Shown: positions 11,641-23,009 of the stretch, piece after piece | How positions within the stretch are numbered: the stretch's first letter is position 1 | Layout: every line of letters begins with the position of its first letter | NCBI GenBank assembly: GCA_008828725.1 | Contig: MEHQ01004162.1 | Coordinates: 175,813-239,812, forward strand | Length of the DNA: 64,000 nt | Direction: 5' to 3' | From: Saccharina japonica | Taxonomy: Eukaryota > Sar > Phaeophyceae > Laminariales > Laminariaceae | Position numbers and translations under genes: made by a program | The notes under the pieces: model-generated | Told to the model about the DNA's origin: nothing | The model's input: the letters and a program-made list of their open reading frames with translations, nothing else | The model's database searches: none

Positions 11641-12024
11641 TGGGCGGAATGTCCAAAATCGTCAGACTGGTTCATTTTATTAGTTTCGCCGCATTCGAAA
11701 ATCCACGTATTATACCTAGATATACATCAGCTGGTCCTGGTGTAGGTGGTTTATATTTTACAACTATAGTCGAGTGATCGCGCAGAAATCGTTTTGGAAA
11801 ATGCATTACTTTAGCTCGGGAATCGTGCACTTCCGTTGAGCACGCTTTTAATTTTGCAGTGTTTGCGTACGTAGAAGCTACTAAAAAATCAGTTGAGGCC
11901 GTTTCCTATGCGGTTTGATTTTTGAGCTTCAAGTACTTAGGTGCTGATCAAGGGCGGGTGAAAAAAAGGACCCGAGACCCCCACTCACATTTTTGCATTT
12001 GGGGCCGATTGGGGGGGGGGGGGG

Positions 12025-12350
12025 TACTTTCAGTTCCTATACTAAATCCTATATAACCAATGACTTTTCCAGTTCCATACTAAATCCTATATAACCAATG
12101 ACTCAACCCTTGACTCAAGCACAAGTTACTTGGTTTTAGAATGGACACTTGTCAGCCACTGCGGGTATTTGTCAGTTCCTATACTAAATCCTATATAACC
12201 AATGAATTTCCCAGTTCCTATACTAAATCCTATATAACCAATGACTTTTCCAGTTCCTATACTAAATCCTATATAACCAATGACTCAACCCTTGACTCAA
12301 CCACAAGTTACTTGGTTTTAGAATGGGCACTTGTCAGCCACTGCGCCTAA
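12025..12350 (+). repeat. Tandem repeat, five copies of a roughly 36-base unit in a higher-order pair
   Basis: Five copies of a unit containing ACTAAATCCTATATAACCAA lie at about 12039, 12078, 12180, 12219 and 12258. Each group ends with a longer segment (ACTCAACCCTTGACTCAA, then CTTGGTTTTAGAATGG), giving a second-level duplication of about 190 bases. Confidence 0.85.
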
Positions 12351-13661
12351 AAGTAGCAGAGGTCGGACACTGACAAAGAAGCGGACGTGGCGGAAGGAAA
12401 CGAATTAAGTTGGGGCAAGCCGAGGCGGGGGAGGGGGGCAGTTGCGACAAACCACAAACCCATGTTCCGTCTCTGACCGCAGTGCCCATTGCAACGGCCG
12501 CACGAGTGTGGTTGAGGGAGGGTAGCCGGATGATCTGCGTAGTAGTCATTCTTATGGGTTTGCTCTCATTCAATAGTAGACGGTGGGATTCCGGAAGGCC
12601 GAGAACGCTAAGAACAGTTGGATCAGAAATGCGTGGCGTCGTTCTTTTGTCAAGCACCGAGATCCTTAAAGGAACTACAGTAGTTCGCTCAAGTTGGCAC
12701 GCGCAAATTTGCGCCGAGTTCATTATGCACCTCGCGGGTCTGCAACGGACAAAGTGTTCCAATGTCTTGACTCATCCAACTCATCCGATTTTTCAGCACT
12801 TTCGTTTGTTCGCCCTCCCTCCGACTATTATTGCAGATAAATTAAACCAAACACCACTTTCAACACTGCTCACTATCCAAATTATTCATGAAACACACAA
12901 ACAACACACGTAGGGCTCGTGCGCATTGTTTCGAAACGTCTTGCTGAGCAGCTGACGCCCAAAGGCTGACAAATAGGATGTTTAGTTTGAACGCGAAAAA
13001 TAAATGAAAAAGTGTGTGTTGCGGGGGGGCGGATCTCGGGATCCTATTTTTTTCACCACGGATCCCGCCCCCTTGGACCTGATCGATAATTTTCAGCGGA
13101 CCGCTCAGTGTTCGAAAATCGAAACAGTCTTCTTATGCGAGAAAACACGGATTTGTTGCTCATACCTTACGTGCAGATATTTGAGCAAACGGCACAGACT
13201 CAACTGCTGTTGTTGTTGTGGTCTGGCGCCGCGAAGAGACGCGCCGAGTGCGCTGTACTGGGCGATAGGAACCCAAGCGTTCGAAGCCACGCTGGCTGCC
13301 TCTGGTCTAGGCGGCGACGCGCCGAGTGCGCTCGAGTCGACCTGTCTTGGTATTTTAGTATTTTGACACAACGAAGCATCCGAGCGTTGACTGCTGTGAC
13401 TGTGACTGCTGCTGCTGCTGCTGCTTAGAATCTACGAGTACGCGACGGAGAGGCGCGCGCCGAGTGCGCTTCCCTTCGTCTCTAGGTCCGAGCCCGCGCC
13501 AGCCGACTGTAGATTTGGCGATGGAGAGGCCCACCGATCGTCGGCTGCGCGTCGGGCGCGAAGCAACGTCGCTGTGTCACCATCCAACTTATCGATCGTG
13601 CTCCTGCTGCTGCTTGCTTGCTGCGTGGATAACATCTTGAATTTAGAGACCATGCCATTTT
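12351..13661. other. Unit-1-specific intergenic sequence
   Basis: No gene could be supported. A 167-codon plus frame (12410-12913) and a 142-codon minus frame overlap each other and match nothing I know. The word CGCCGAGTGCGCT occurs three times (about 13240, 13320, 13458). A short CTG run lies at 13406-13424. An imperfect GC-rich hairpin lies around 13020-13070. Confidence 0.4.
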
Positions 13662-13743
13662 TCGATTTGAAAATCTGATGACCCAAGTCGTCGGATTTTG
13701 GCCCAAAATCCGACGACTTGGGTCATCGGATTCTCAAATCGGA
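13662..13743. repeat. Near-perfect 82-bp palindrome
   Basis: Arms of about 40 bases (13662-13701 and 13703-13743) pair with roughly three mismatches around a one-base centre. The arms contain CCCAAGTCGTCGGATTTTGG. Such an uninterrupted palindrome could extrude as a cruciform and is hard to clone and assemble. The gap starts 130 bases further on. Confidence 0.9.
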
Positions 13744-13873
13744 TAAAATTTCCGGTCAGATTTTGCGAACATATATCTGGGCACACATGCACCTTAGGAC
13801 GGTGCTTATGGTGCCCGATATTAACGAAGAAGAAAAAAATTCAATTTGGAATTTTTTTTAATTCAAATCCGCT

Positions 13874-14753
13874 NNNNNNNNNNNNNNNNNNNNNNNNNNN
13901 NNNNNNNNNNNNNNNNNNNNNNNNNNNNNNNNNNNNNNNNNNNNNNNNNNNNNNNNNNNNNNNNNNNNNNNNNNNNNNNNNNNNNNNNNNNNNNNNNNNN
14001 NNNNNNNNNNNNNNNNNNNNNNNNNNNNNNNNNNNNNNNNNNNNNNNNNNNNNNNNNNNNNNNNNNNNNNNNNNNNNNNNNNNNNNNNNNNNNNNNNNNN
14101 NNNNNNNNNNNNNNNNNNNNNNNNNNNNNNNNNNNNNNNNNNNNNNNNNNNNNNNNNNNNNNNNNNNNNNNNNNNNNNNNNNNNNNNNNNNNNNNNNNNN
14201 NNNNNNNNNNNNNNNNNNNNNNNNNNNNNNNNNNNNNNNNNNNNNNNNNNNNNNNNNNNNNNNNNNNNNNNNNNNNNNNNNNNNNNNNNNNNNNNNNNNN
14301 NNNNNNNNNNNNNNNNNNNNNNNNNNNNNNNNNNNNNNNNNNNNNNNNNNNNNNNNNNNNNNNNNNNNNNNNNNNNNNNNNNNNNNNNNNNNNNNNNNNN
14401 NNNNNNNNNNNNNNNNNNNNNNNNNNNNNNNNNNNNNNNNNNNNNNNNNNNNNNNNNNNNNNNNNNNNNNNNNNNNNNNNNNNNNNNNNNNNNNNNNNNN
14501 NNNNNNNNNNNNNNNNNNNNNNNNNNNNNNNNNNNNNNNNNNNNNNNNNNNNNNNNNNNNNNNNNNNNNNNNNNNNNNNNNNNNNNNNNNNNNNNNNNNN
14601 NNNNNNNNNNNNNNNNNNNNNNNNNNNNNNNNNNNNNNNNNNNNNNNNNNNNNNNNNNNNNNNNNNNNNNNNNNNNNNNNNNNNNNNNNNNNNNNNNNNN
14701 NNNNNNNNNNNNNNNNNNNNNNNNNNNNNNNNNNNNNNNNNNNNNNNNNNNNN
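13874..14753. other. Assembly gap (880 N)
   Basis: A run of 880 unknown bases. The non-round length suggests an estimate from read pairs. Sequence on the right edge is a copy of 9444-9614, so repeats probably caused the gap. Confidence 1.
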
Positions 14754-14924
14754 CAGGGAGGGAGGAAGACGGAAGTGCGAAGATAACACACGCCGGACAG
14801 CTCATGAGCTAGCTCATCTGTCGTGTATAGCTCAAGCTTTGAAAACATGTGCAGATGAGCTACCGATTATAGCTCAAGCCTCTAAAACATGTGCAGATGA
14901 GCTACCGATTATAGCTCAAGCTTT
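14754..14924 (+). repeat. 171-bp identical copy of the SINE/hAT junction at 9444-9614
   Basis: By eye this stretch matches 9444-9614 base for base, including the SINE tail, the target duplication and the left end of the hAT-like element. It ends in a long T run. Because the same junction is present, it is a copy of the already interrupted SINE and not a second insertion event. Confidence 0.85.
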
Positions 14925-14939
14925 TTTTTTTTTTTTTTG

Positions 14940-15026
14940 TTTCATTGGTCAACACACGCACCAGCACCAAAGATTAGGATCTTGGGGCATAAAAATTGGT
15001 GCTTGTGCGTGTGTTGACCAATGAAA
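14940..15026. repeat. Long hairpin with 31-bp stem and 25-base loop
   Basis: Arms at 14940-14970 and 14996-15026 pair with one mismatch. The outer part reads TTTCATTGGTCAACACACGC. A T run of about 18 lies on the left and T-rich DNA on the right. It could be a small foldback element or the end of a mobile element. Confidence 0.9.
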
Positions 15027-15162
15027 AGCGAATTTTTATTTTTATTTTTCCAAATTGAATTTATTTTATACTCGTTAATACGGGCCCTTAGGACGGTGCT
15101 TTCGTTTTTGAGATCGAAAAATACAAATCTGAAGCTCGAAATCGAACCGCATAGGAAACGGT

Positions 15163-15465
15163 CTGTTGACAGACCCTTCATGCCGTTGTACCAGACAGGG
15201 CTGAGGGGGATAATATCTCGAACAGCGCTGCAAACAAATTAAAATTTAGATGTGAAGTGTGGATGATGACCATCTAGAATATGCCACAAACCGCAGTATA
15301 CCTCGTACCAACAAAGCGTCGCCTGTAGTAGCGCCAAGCAAACAAGTGCCGTAGCAACGGTGGCGACCGTGGCAGCACCAGACAGCGAGCTACAGTAGTA
15401 GCAGCAGTGCCGCTGCTGTCGCTATATATTGGCAGACAGTCGTACCGTGAGCACAAGCCCGTCAT

Positions 15466-15503
<38 letters not shown>

Positions 15504-15989
15504 ACCCATTAGCATAAACACAGCAACCAGCGAGCAGCTTCCATTTTGATGTGTTCTCCAGCTTATTCTACGATAGGCAAGCCGGCGGTGCAGACCAGCC
15601 TCAGGCTGGTGGCCGCAGTCCAACGCCGCGCGTCATCGCCACCATACTCCAGCTCCCGTTTCGAGCCTTCGTGCTCTCTGCGGCGGTCGGTCTGATTTTT
15701 CGGGTTGACAGGCTACGGTCGGGAGTCGAAATACCGGGTGTGTTGCTTACTGTGTTACCTCCTGCTGCTGCCTATGCTCTGTGTCTACTGCTGGGGGCTA
15801 TGTACTCTTGCTGTCTGTCTACTGCTGTACAGCCTAAATGTGAAAAACACATACACACAGAGACGAGTCTGGAATTTTCTTCGGGGTACAATCATGCGAA
15901 GAAAGAAGGCATCAAGAGGAGTTGAGATTGTTACTTCTGCGGAGCCTTTCCAGTTCGTGTTTTTTTGCGATAGCGTTTGTTTTACTTCC
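15163..15989. other. Unit-1-specific intergenic sequence
   Basis: No gene is seen. The stretch contains a short CAG/CAA tract and some CTG-rich DNA. Just upstream, the word TAGGACGGTGCTTTCG at 15089 recurs near 41571, and its first part near 13793, so it marks a dispersed repeat. Confidence 0.4.
15466..15499 (+). repeat. (AGC)11 microsatellite
   Basis: Eleven uninterrupted AGC units followed by AAC units. It lies in non-coding sequence. Confidence 0.95.
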
Positions 15990-16855
15990 TTCCCGAAGGT
16001 AAACACCGAAGGTAGGATTTGAGGTCGTTGTTTTTAAAAAGGGCAAACAAAAGTACTTCATCGAAGGTAGGAATTTGACGACATGTACGGCAAATGTGTT
16101 CTTCGCCATATCATCGGCTCACAAATACCGACCAGTCCCCCATGCCTCGCACGCACCACCTGTGCTTCTTCCTGTAAACATCACAACAACCGCTGGGAGC
16201 ACAGAGGCTCGAGTGGTATATTTCGCTAGATAATGACACGGACTAGCGGCGTTGGATTTTGACCTAACCCTAATGGCACGGACTGCCGGCGGCCCGCTAC
16301 GGTACGCTTTCGCCGGCTTAGTGTCGTGCAGGGTGTGTCGTTCGAAAAAACCTACTCGTTCGAGTTCGAGTACTCGTATGTACGCAAGCTCGTACCGCTT
16401 TGCTTGTCAAGCGCGGCAGGATGACAGCTCGTCGTGTATCATTTTATTTCCATCACACTGCGGTAGCAGCAGTAGCAGTAGTAGCGGCGAACCGCCACGA
16501 TATATGTATAGTTATGTTTGTGAAATTTTCGCACTTTTCGCAACTTTTCTCTTCGTACGAGCACTTTTCGGCAAAACGCTAAGTACCCCGACACAGCAAG
16601 CCCGGCCGGACACATTGGTCGAGGTTTGGGCTCGATCCGAGCTCTGTGGCTCGCGTGGCGGGCGCTCGAAGTTTTTTTTCCCGCGGGAGTGGATAAGCCG
16701 ATTTCCCGGGTTTCGCTGCGTGAGGCCCTGTTTATGTTCAGTCGTGCGTTTTTTGTGCGTTTCTTGCCGAGAGCACGGGGAGCACACACGAACAACAGCA
16801 CCACCACAGAGAGCGTGTTACAAACAGTACAACCTCAATGTTACAAACCTGCTGC

Positions 16856-16857
<2 letters not shown>

Positions 16858-16908
<51 letters not shown>
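16858..16908 (+). repeat. (AGC)17 microsatellite
   Basis: Seventeen uninterrupted AGC units. They create artificial poly-Ser, poly-Gln and poly-Ala frames. Confidence 0.97.
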
Positions 16909-16909
<1 letters not shown>

Positions 16910-17639
16910 ATTACATCATGCATGCGCGTGCCTCAGATCCGTGCTGTACCGTGACGAGTTGCTTTTATCGAAGCCTGCGATTTTCCGAGTCATGGTATAA
17001 TACCTGCAGATCGATGCTCATGTACGAATCTCTCCGCTGTCCCGAAATGTAAGAAACTTTTGTTCATTAAAACTATATATAAACTGTCGTTACTTTTCCG
17101 GGCAGAGTGATACAACACTGTGCGCCTCGAAGGCAGATCTGTGATGTGCTCTGTTGTTGCTACGAGCTACGAGTAGTTTTGCTTTCATAGGAGCCAGCAA
17201 TCCGTCACCAAACGACACCACCACCACCACTCTTCTACCCGCTGCTGCTGTTGATGTTGCTGTAGTGCTGTGGCTAGCTGTGTCTATCGGAGCCTACCGT
17301 CCATAATCCACACCATCTATCTACCCTTTTCTGTTCTGCTGCTGTGTGTGTAACAGAGCCACGCCCACTCTGACCGGAAATTAATGACCGCTTTTGAATA
17401 CCACGATACATCACACAACATGCAACGAACACAAGCAACGCCACAGCCCCGGCTAGAAGCACAAGCAGCAGACGTGACTGTGGCGGATCCACCGTATACT
17501 GCTGTGGCTATTAATTAGTGGTTCATCGCAGCAGGCTTGCATCCGTCATCAGGCACCACCATCTCTCTCTCTTCTGCTGCTGTTCTGTTGTTGCTTGCTG
17601 CTGTGCTTGCATCATGTCTGTGCGACCTGTCGTGTGGCT

Positions 17640-17785
17640 GACGCGGGCCGCGACAAATAATCGCGTAGTACAGGAAAATGTATCTTTGAAAGTATACGCA
17701 AACGGTCACCATGCACGATTTTATGCTTGAAGGCTTGAGTTCGATCCTTGGCGATGACTCTGGATACTTTTCTTTTTTTTTTGTA
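17640..17785 (+). other. tRNA-like fragment with B box and T-run (possible SINE head)
   Basis: GAGTTCGATCC at 17737-17747 fits the RNA polymerase III B box. A T-rich terminator-like run follows at 17768-17782. I cannot fold a full cloverleaf or assign an anticodon, so this is at best a tRNA pseudogene or SINE head. It lies in the DNA that copy a has in excess of copy b. Confidence 0.3.
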
Positions 17786-17983
17786 TTGTACGTAACCCAG
17801 ACCCCCATAATATAAGACAGGAAGCACACAAAAACGAAGTGGATTTCTTAGGCAGGTATACAATATGATATGCGTATGATACAATATCAATAGTAGGTTT
17901 TCGATTCGCCCTTGCGCCACTCCCCCAGGCACGTCCCGGAGGGGAACCTTGTATATATATATATATACCAGGTATATGTCGGC

Positions 17984-18042
17984 CGGCAGGCGTGCTCGGA
18001 GCGGAGCACGGCGGCAGGCGTGCTCGGAGCGGAGCACGCCGG
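17984..18042. repeat. Two tandem 27-base hairpin units
   Basis: The unit GCGTGCTCGGAGCGGAGCACG occurs twice in tandem; inside each, CGTGCTC pairs with GAGCACG across a six-base loop. Copy b has only a diverged single version near 24490-24540. A short TA run precedes it. Confidence 0.8.
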
Positions 18043-18575
18043 CACGGCGTCGCGCGATGATCGAGGGCAGCGGCAACAGTAGTACATTATTAAAAGAATA
18101 GTCGATCCCAACATCGAAACAAACGAAAATCGGAGCTGGTGGTGTTTCTGCTGGTACTTCTGTTGCTGCTGTTGCTGCTGCTGCTGTTGCTACTGGCGCT
18201 ACTGATGCTGTTAGTTTATGTTGCTCAATATGATGCTGCCGCTAGCTGCGGCCACGTACCTGCCGCCAGCTGTGCTGCTGCTTGAGTTCGCGGGATAGCA
18301 GCGGCGGCACTGCGGTTGTCCCTGCCGCCGCCACCGGTGCTGAGCTGCCGTCACTACTCGTGCGCTTGTTTTTCGTTTTCGTTATTTTTTTTATTTGTCG
18401 CATAACCTCACATCTCCACTTCCCTTTTTGTTTTCGGGGGCGTCGCCTGCACGATTTGGTTTACTTCTATAGCAGACACGCCGAAATCATGAAGGGAAGG
18501 GAGAGGCTATTTTTCCTAGCTGACTATTTTTTTTATTTCCTGTAGTTGTGTCGCAAACACTCTAGACTATTAACG

Positions 18576-19439
18576 CAACTTTTGCCTTCCGGGAAAACTT
18601 TGATGAAGTAATTTTCCAAATAAACTTTTTTTGCAAACACTCCTTGTGCATATACTTCTGTATCTACCGCTGCAGGCATTCTACGCAATTTTTGAACCCA
18701 TGGTGACCTATACTACTGCTGCTGTTGTCGTTCTCACATCACCGGATCGCGAAAAATATCGTCCGTGGTCACAGGACAGGATTGAAAAAAACTCTGAACT
18801 GCAAGAATAGCTCAGGGAAACATAATCTAAAAAATGCAAGTGTACAACGCAGTACAATACGTGTGTGTTTCAGGTTCCTCCATTGAACCGTGTTTTCTAC
18901 ATGTCGACATCGAGCACTCCCATTCGTAGAAAATTTAATGAAATCCTACGTAAAAATTAAACATAAAAGAGAAAGAGAAAAATATGAATGAAACAACACC
19001 CGTTAGTATGGCGAAGAGACAGCAGTTTTCGTGACCCCCTTCGACGGTATCCTCATCGCAGAGGTGTGTGAACGTGGTTCAAGCCGGTGCTTTTACAGCT
19101 CTTAGCACTCTTGAAGTGTGTCTTGGCCATGGCCGCGAAACGTGCCTAATCAGGCGACCTGATTCCCTTGACCGAAATCGCGTTAGCGTCTCTGGCAATA
19201 GTGAACGGAAAATATTCAAATATACTGTAGGGAAAACAAAAAACGAGCCTGCTACAGATGCAGCCATAACACCACTTTATTGCGGTTCAATGTTCGCTCT
19301 GCGTCAGTTGGACACCTTACTACCTGTAGAAAACGGTGTTGGATATATTACTGTCGAGAGGCTTTTTGTTTGCGAAACGTGAGATGCAGAGGTGGCACCA
19401 AGCGGCCGTGAAGAACACTCGTGGTGGTGAATATTACAG
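18576..19439. other. Unit-1-specific intergenic sequence
   Basis: I see no gene and no clear repeat. Weak inverted resemblance to 34830-35050 is possible but not convincing by eye. Confidence 0.35.
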
Positions 19440-20510
19440 TTTTGGTAAGAAAAGGCGCGTATGCCGACTACAATGTGTAAACGATGAAGAGCGCTCAGGG
19501 CGGGCGTGGCCACTACTGCATCATCATCTCGTGAAGCCACAAACACTATAGGTAGTTGTACTCTGTGGGCTGTTGTACGGATCGGCTGCCGATCCAACGG
19601 CCACATTCCTTGGTGATTATCGTTGCAAGCTAACAGCCCTGCAATAGTATTACTGCATCGATGGAAGTAGGTTGACTATTCGATATGTACAATATTCTGA
19701 ACGGTGTGGACGAGAAATGCCGAAACCTCACTGCAGACTGGATTAATCGAATGTCCGAAAACAGGAAGATTTGCGCTCTCGTGTGTAGTGACTGCCTATT
19801 AACTATGAATAGATGTATATGACCATCTAGGTATGTATGGACCACAAACGTTTCAAGTGGACACAAAGTGCTTGTGGAAGAGTAACCAGTAAGGGCTTAT
19901 GAGCGGCTGATGTGATCTCGGACGCCTCTACAACTAGACTCAGGTATTTTCTATATTGTCACAAATTTGTTGAATCCGGGCAATCCAACAGACGAATTCC
20001 ATACCCACGACGTAAACCTGGATTTACTGCCCCTCAAGAAGAAATACATTCGTGTCACTCGCCCTGATCAGCCGTTACCCTAAGTTATTTTAGGGTCCGG
20101 TCAATGGCGGTGCATCCCACACAACATAGTGTTGGTGCGCGGATGGCGTAAAAAAAGCATATTGTGATATCGCCTAGGTATGGTTTGTGCGGAGGCAGAT
20201 CGACCCGTTTTACTTGACTCACCTTGCCGCGGAGTGCCCTGACGTGTGTACTCGAATTATAGTGCAGAGGCGAGCTGGGCGTGCTGCCTCCGGGTTTGGC
20301 CTGCCCAGCGCAAGTACCACAAACAACTCCATCCTGGAGGTATTGGAGCGATTTTTCTGCAGTCGTAGCTGTTAGGTCTGTTGGTTGCCACGCCGTAGTG
20401 CCACCCCACCTTTTCTGTACCCCATAGCCTGCGTTTCCACGGCAATATGACCAGTTCGTTGTTTATTGCACAATGAGTCACTGACAAACAAGGTTGTGCC
20501 GTGCTCTCTA
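19440..20510. repeat. Inverted homologue of the gene A upstream flank
   Basis: Read on the plus strand toward gene B, this stretch aligns with the reverse complement of 34830-33440 read toward gene A2. Landmarks occur in the same order: AAAAGGCGCRTA, CTGTTGTACGG...CCACATTCC, TGAGSGGCTGAT, CATTCGTGTC, CCTTGCCRCGSAGTGCC, GTTGGYTGCCAC and GCCGTGCTCTC. Identity is clearly lower than between tandem units, so the inverted duplication is older. Confidence 0.65.
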
Positions 20511-23009
20511 GCTATGCCTTAAACCCATACTGTGATATAAATAAGTCTACGCTTGCACGTCTTCTGCTTGGGTACCATCAATATAAAATATAGCTATTAA
20601 TAGGATGTCGACCATTTGTTCAAAGGAATTTGAGTAGAATATAAAACATAATAGCACACAACGTGCGTTAGCGATGTAGACCACCGCTAGCAACAGGGCC
20701 TACGGGTATGGGCACACCCTTGTCGCCGTAAATTTACGTTGCGGCTGTTTGCACGAACGGGCGCCCCTATCGGCGACGATCGCGCGTTAAGTTTGTTGAC
20801 TTTGGGGCCGGTGTATTATTTTGCACCGGTAACATATTTTGCCATCCTACGATGTGCATGTAGCCTGTCCATTGTGTGAAGATAGAATACCTGTTACGTA
20901 TGTTTCGTATCCGTTAGTGAAAATAATTAAAATATACTTTGGATCGAACTTCATCCTGACACACGTATCATTCGTGAATGACGGTCAAACGAATCCGGAA
21001 CCAATGTGCTGAATGAACAATAACCGCCGTAGCAGCACCTCAAATGTGTGTATATTACTTATGTCGATCACTACCCTACGGGGACAGGTCTATGTTGTTG
21101 CAGTGATGTCCAGTCACAAACCACGTATATGTTCGAACGCGGCCGGAGCGAACCTAACATTTTTGTGAATACCGCAACTTGTTCGCCGTGTAAGTAAGCT
21201 CGCGAGAAGAGCTTAAGAACACGGCTGCATAATTACTTCGTATCAGGGAAAATTGGGCCAACATGTGTATATATCCTGTGTTACCAACGGAACCACAACA
21301 CATATTCCCCGTATGGTCAACAACACAAGTGGTTAGGCCGTACATCAGTGGTGACACCTAGCGTCACTGTTAATGGCAGCAACTCACAGGAGGGCAGCAG
21401 CATAATGTTGCTCTCCATGTCCAGCCCGGCCTCGACAATGTTAAGTGGTCGCCCATGTAGGTATATAGGTGCTCTCGAGGGCTGTACACCGTGTGGATAC
21501 TGATACTTGGAGAAGAGGTTTGGTGTGAATACTTGTAGTCCTTTTTTTCTATTGGAAAGCACGTGTGCTACACTCCTCATATGATAGGTATATACAGGGG
21601 CACAAGTACTGTACTACTTCGGTTAAACTAATATAGACGGATTGTCGTGAATGTTTTTTGTACCAAGTAAGTGAATTAAACTGATTTGCTGGGCGGCATG
21701 GAGATCCGAAGTCAAGAGCAAGAATTGCCGTGTGCCAGTCTCGACAGCTCGTCAGTGAAGCGGCAACTTAACTGTCTTGATAAGTATATTGGAAGCGTAC
21801 TAACGTAACGATGACTCGTGCTGGATCCCTTACGAGCGATTTTCATGTTCCCCTGAAAATCGTTGTGACGAGGCCCTGACGAGCTCTAAAACGGATGCGA
21901 ATACGCAACGCGAAGACGATAATTGTCACAGTTATCAGCCAGCGAGATTTCATTTTCGTCAGCTGAAGAAGCCAGGAACAAATTACAAGTATCGGCTCAC
22001 ACGAAAATTCACAATGAATTTTCGATTGACCGCAGTACTAGCTGAGAGTACTATTGCACTCGTAGTTGTGTCAAATAAGCAAACGTATGCCAGTACGATT
22101 GCCGTGGCATATGTGGAAAGTACGAAAGCTATTGGCACTACTGCACATGTACGATCCTAGTCACATGGTACGTGACACATGTACTACCAGAACAAGTACT
22201 CGTTGTGGAGCGGCAGTGTGCTAAACCGACAGGGAAAACGACCCAAAGCTCGGCACGTGCGGCAGTTTCAACAGCCTTACACAAAGGCGCAGTAAACCAA
22301 AGAAAACACGAGACAAACGAGGAAACGACTAACACGGCGCGGCATAGGCACCGCACAAGACACGACACCCTTTGTCGCAGCGGGAATTTCCGCACCCTGA
22401 TCATCTACAGCGCCTTGCCTTCGATGCTAAAAGCTTAACGCTGTTGATAACAACGCGTATCAATACGTATGACACGTGTACTGTTTAAACTGAACATGAA
22501 TTATCGAACTATCCGATCCCAGTAAGGATATTTTCCAACATCCGCGAAGAGTTGCCCACGCGATGTAAATATATAGCGGGCTTATGTCGCCTGCCTCCGT
22601 AGTCTTCGGAGTTACCGGAGCCATGTGGTCGACGTCATTAGCACAACTGCTGCTGCTACTACTACGACGACTACTACTAATACAACTGCAACTGTTAGTG
22701 TCTCAGCAGGCGACGTATGTTGGTGCTGTTGTTTTGCTGGAGTGAGTTCCTCTTCGACAAGAGGAGGAGGACACATCCTCGCAAACCACAAACAAAAAAA
22801 CAAGTTATATGCAAACGGCTGGAGCCAATCGCCTTGACGAACAACTGGCATTCAACTGGCTTGGCATGTAAACCGCGGAGGCGTCGGCTCTCGAGGGACT
22901 ATGGTGCAACACAACACTTGCACGTGGTGCTAATAGCATGGGTTGCCAACTACTGCATGAGGGTACCATGCCGTGTATTTTACTCCTACTGCTGCTGTTC
23001 TGCTTGACT
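20511..23009. repeat. Intergenic repeat-unit block
   Basis: Collinear with 46910-49475 of unit 2. No gene is visible. A short CTG/CTA tract at 22648-22690 corresponds to the expanded (CTA)n array of unit 2. Confidence 0.7.

Larger units (their letters stand above)
11899..15162. repeat. 3.3-kb region bounded by a 32-bp inverted repeat
   Basis: CCGTTTCCTATGCGGTT at 11899-11915 begins a block of about 32 bases. It recurs inverted at 15130-15162 with a few mismatches. The region between holds a 14-G run (12011-12024), tandem repeats, a long palindrome, the assembly gap and a hairpin. No convincing target duplication flanks it. It may be a composite DNA transposon or an accident of nested insertions, and the gap prevents a firm call. 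Confidence 0.4.
15990..18575 (+). repeat. Diverged duplicate of 23985-26105 (copy a)
   Basis: Segments match copy b in the same order. They include the AAGGTAGGATTTGA region, GACTGCCGGCGGCCCGCTAC at 16280, the CTCGTATGTAC-rich stretch, GATAGCAGCGG at 18293, and the end at ACACTCTA near 18560. Copy a has about 1.45 kb extra at roughly 16505-17960. It keeps the unoccupied site of the hAT-like element of copy b near 18427-18436. No coding function is evident. Confidence 0.7.

Noticed and set aside
12410-12913. 167-codon plus frame with an overlapping 142-codon minus frame
   Set aside because: No recognisable domain, no second copy to test constraint, and two opposite frames compete.
13698-15024. 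Frames of 300-390 codons across the N run
   Set aside because: They consist almost wholly of unknown bases.
16262-16275. CCTAACCCTAA, a telomere-like word
   Set aside because: A single partial copy; no array.
16252-17052. 266-codon plus-strand frame with a poly-Ser run
   Set aside because: The length comes from a 17-unit AGC microsatellite; the other frames are poly-Gln and poly-Ala, and no domain is visible.
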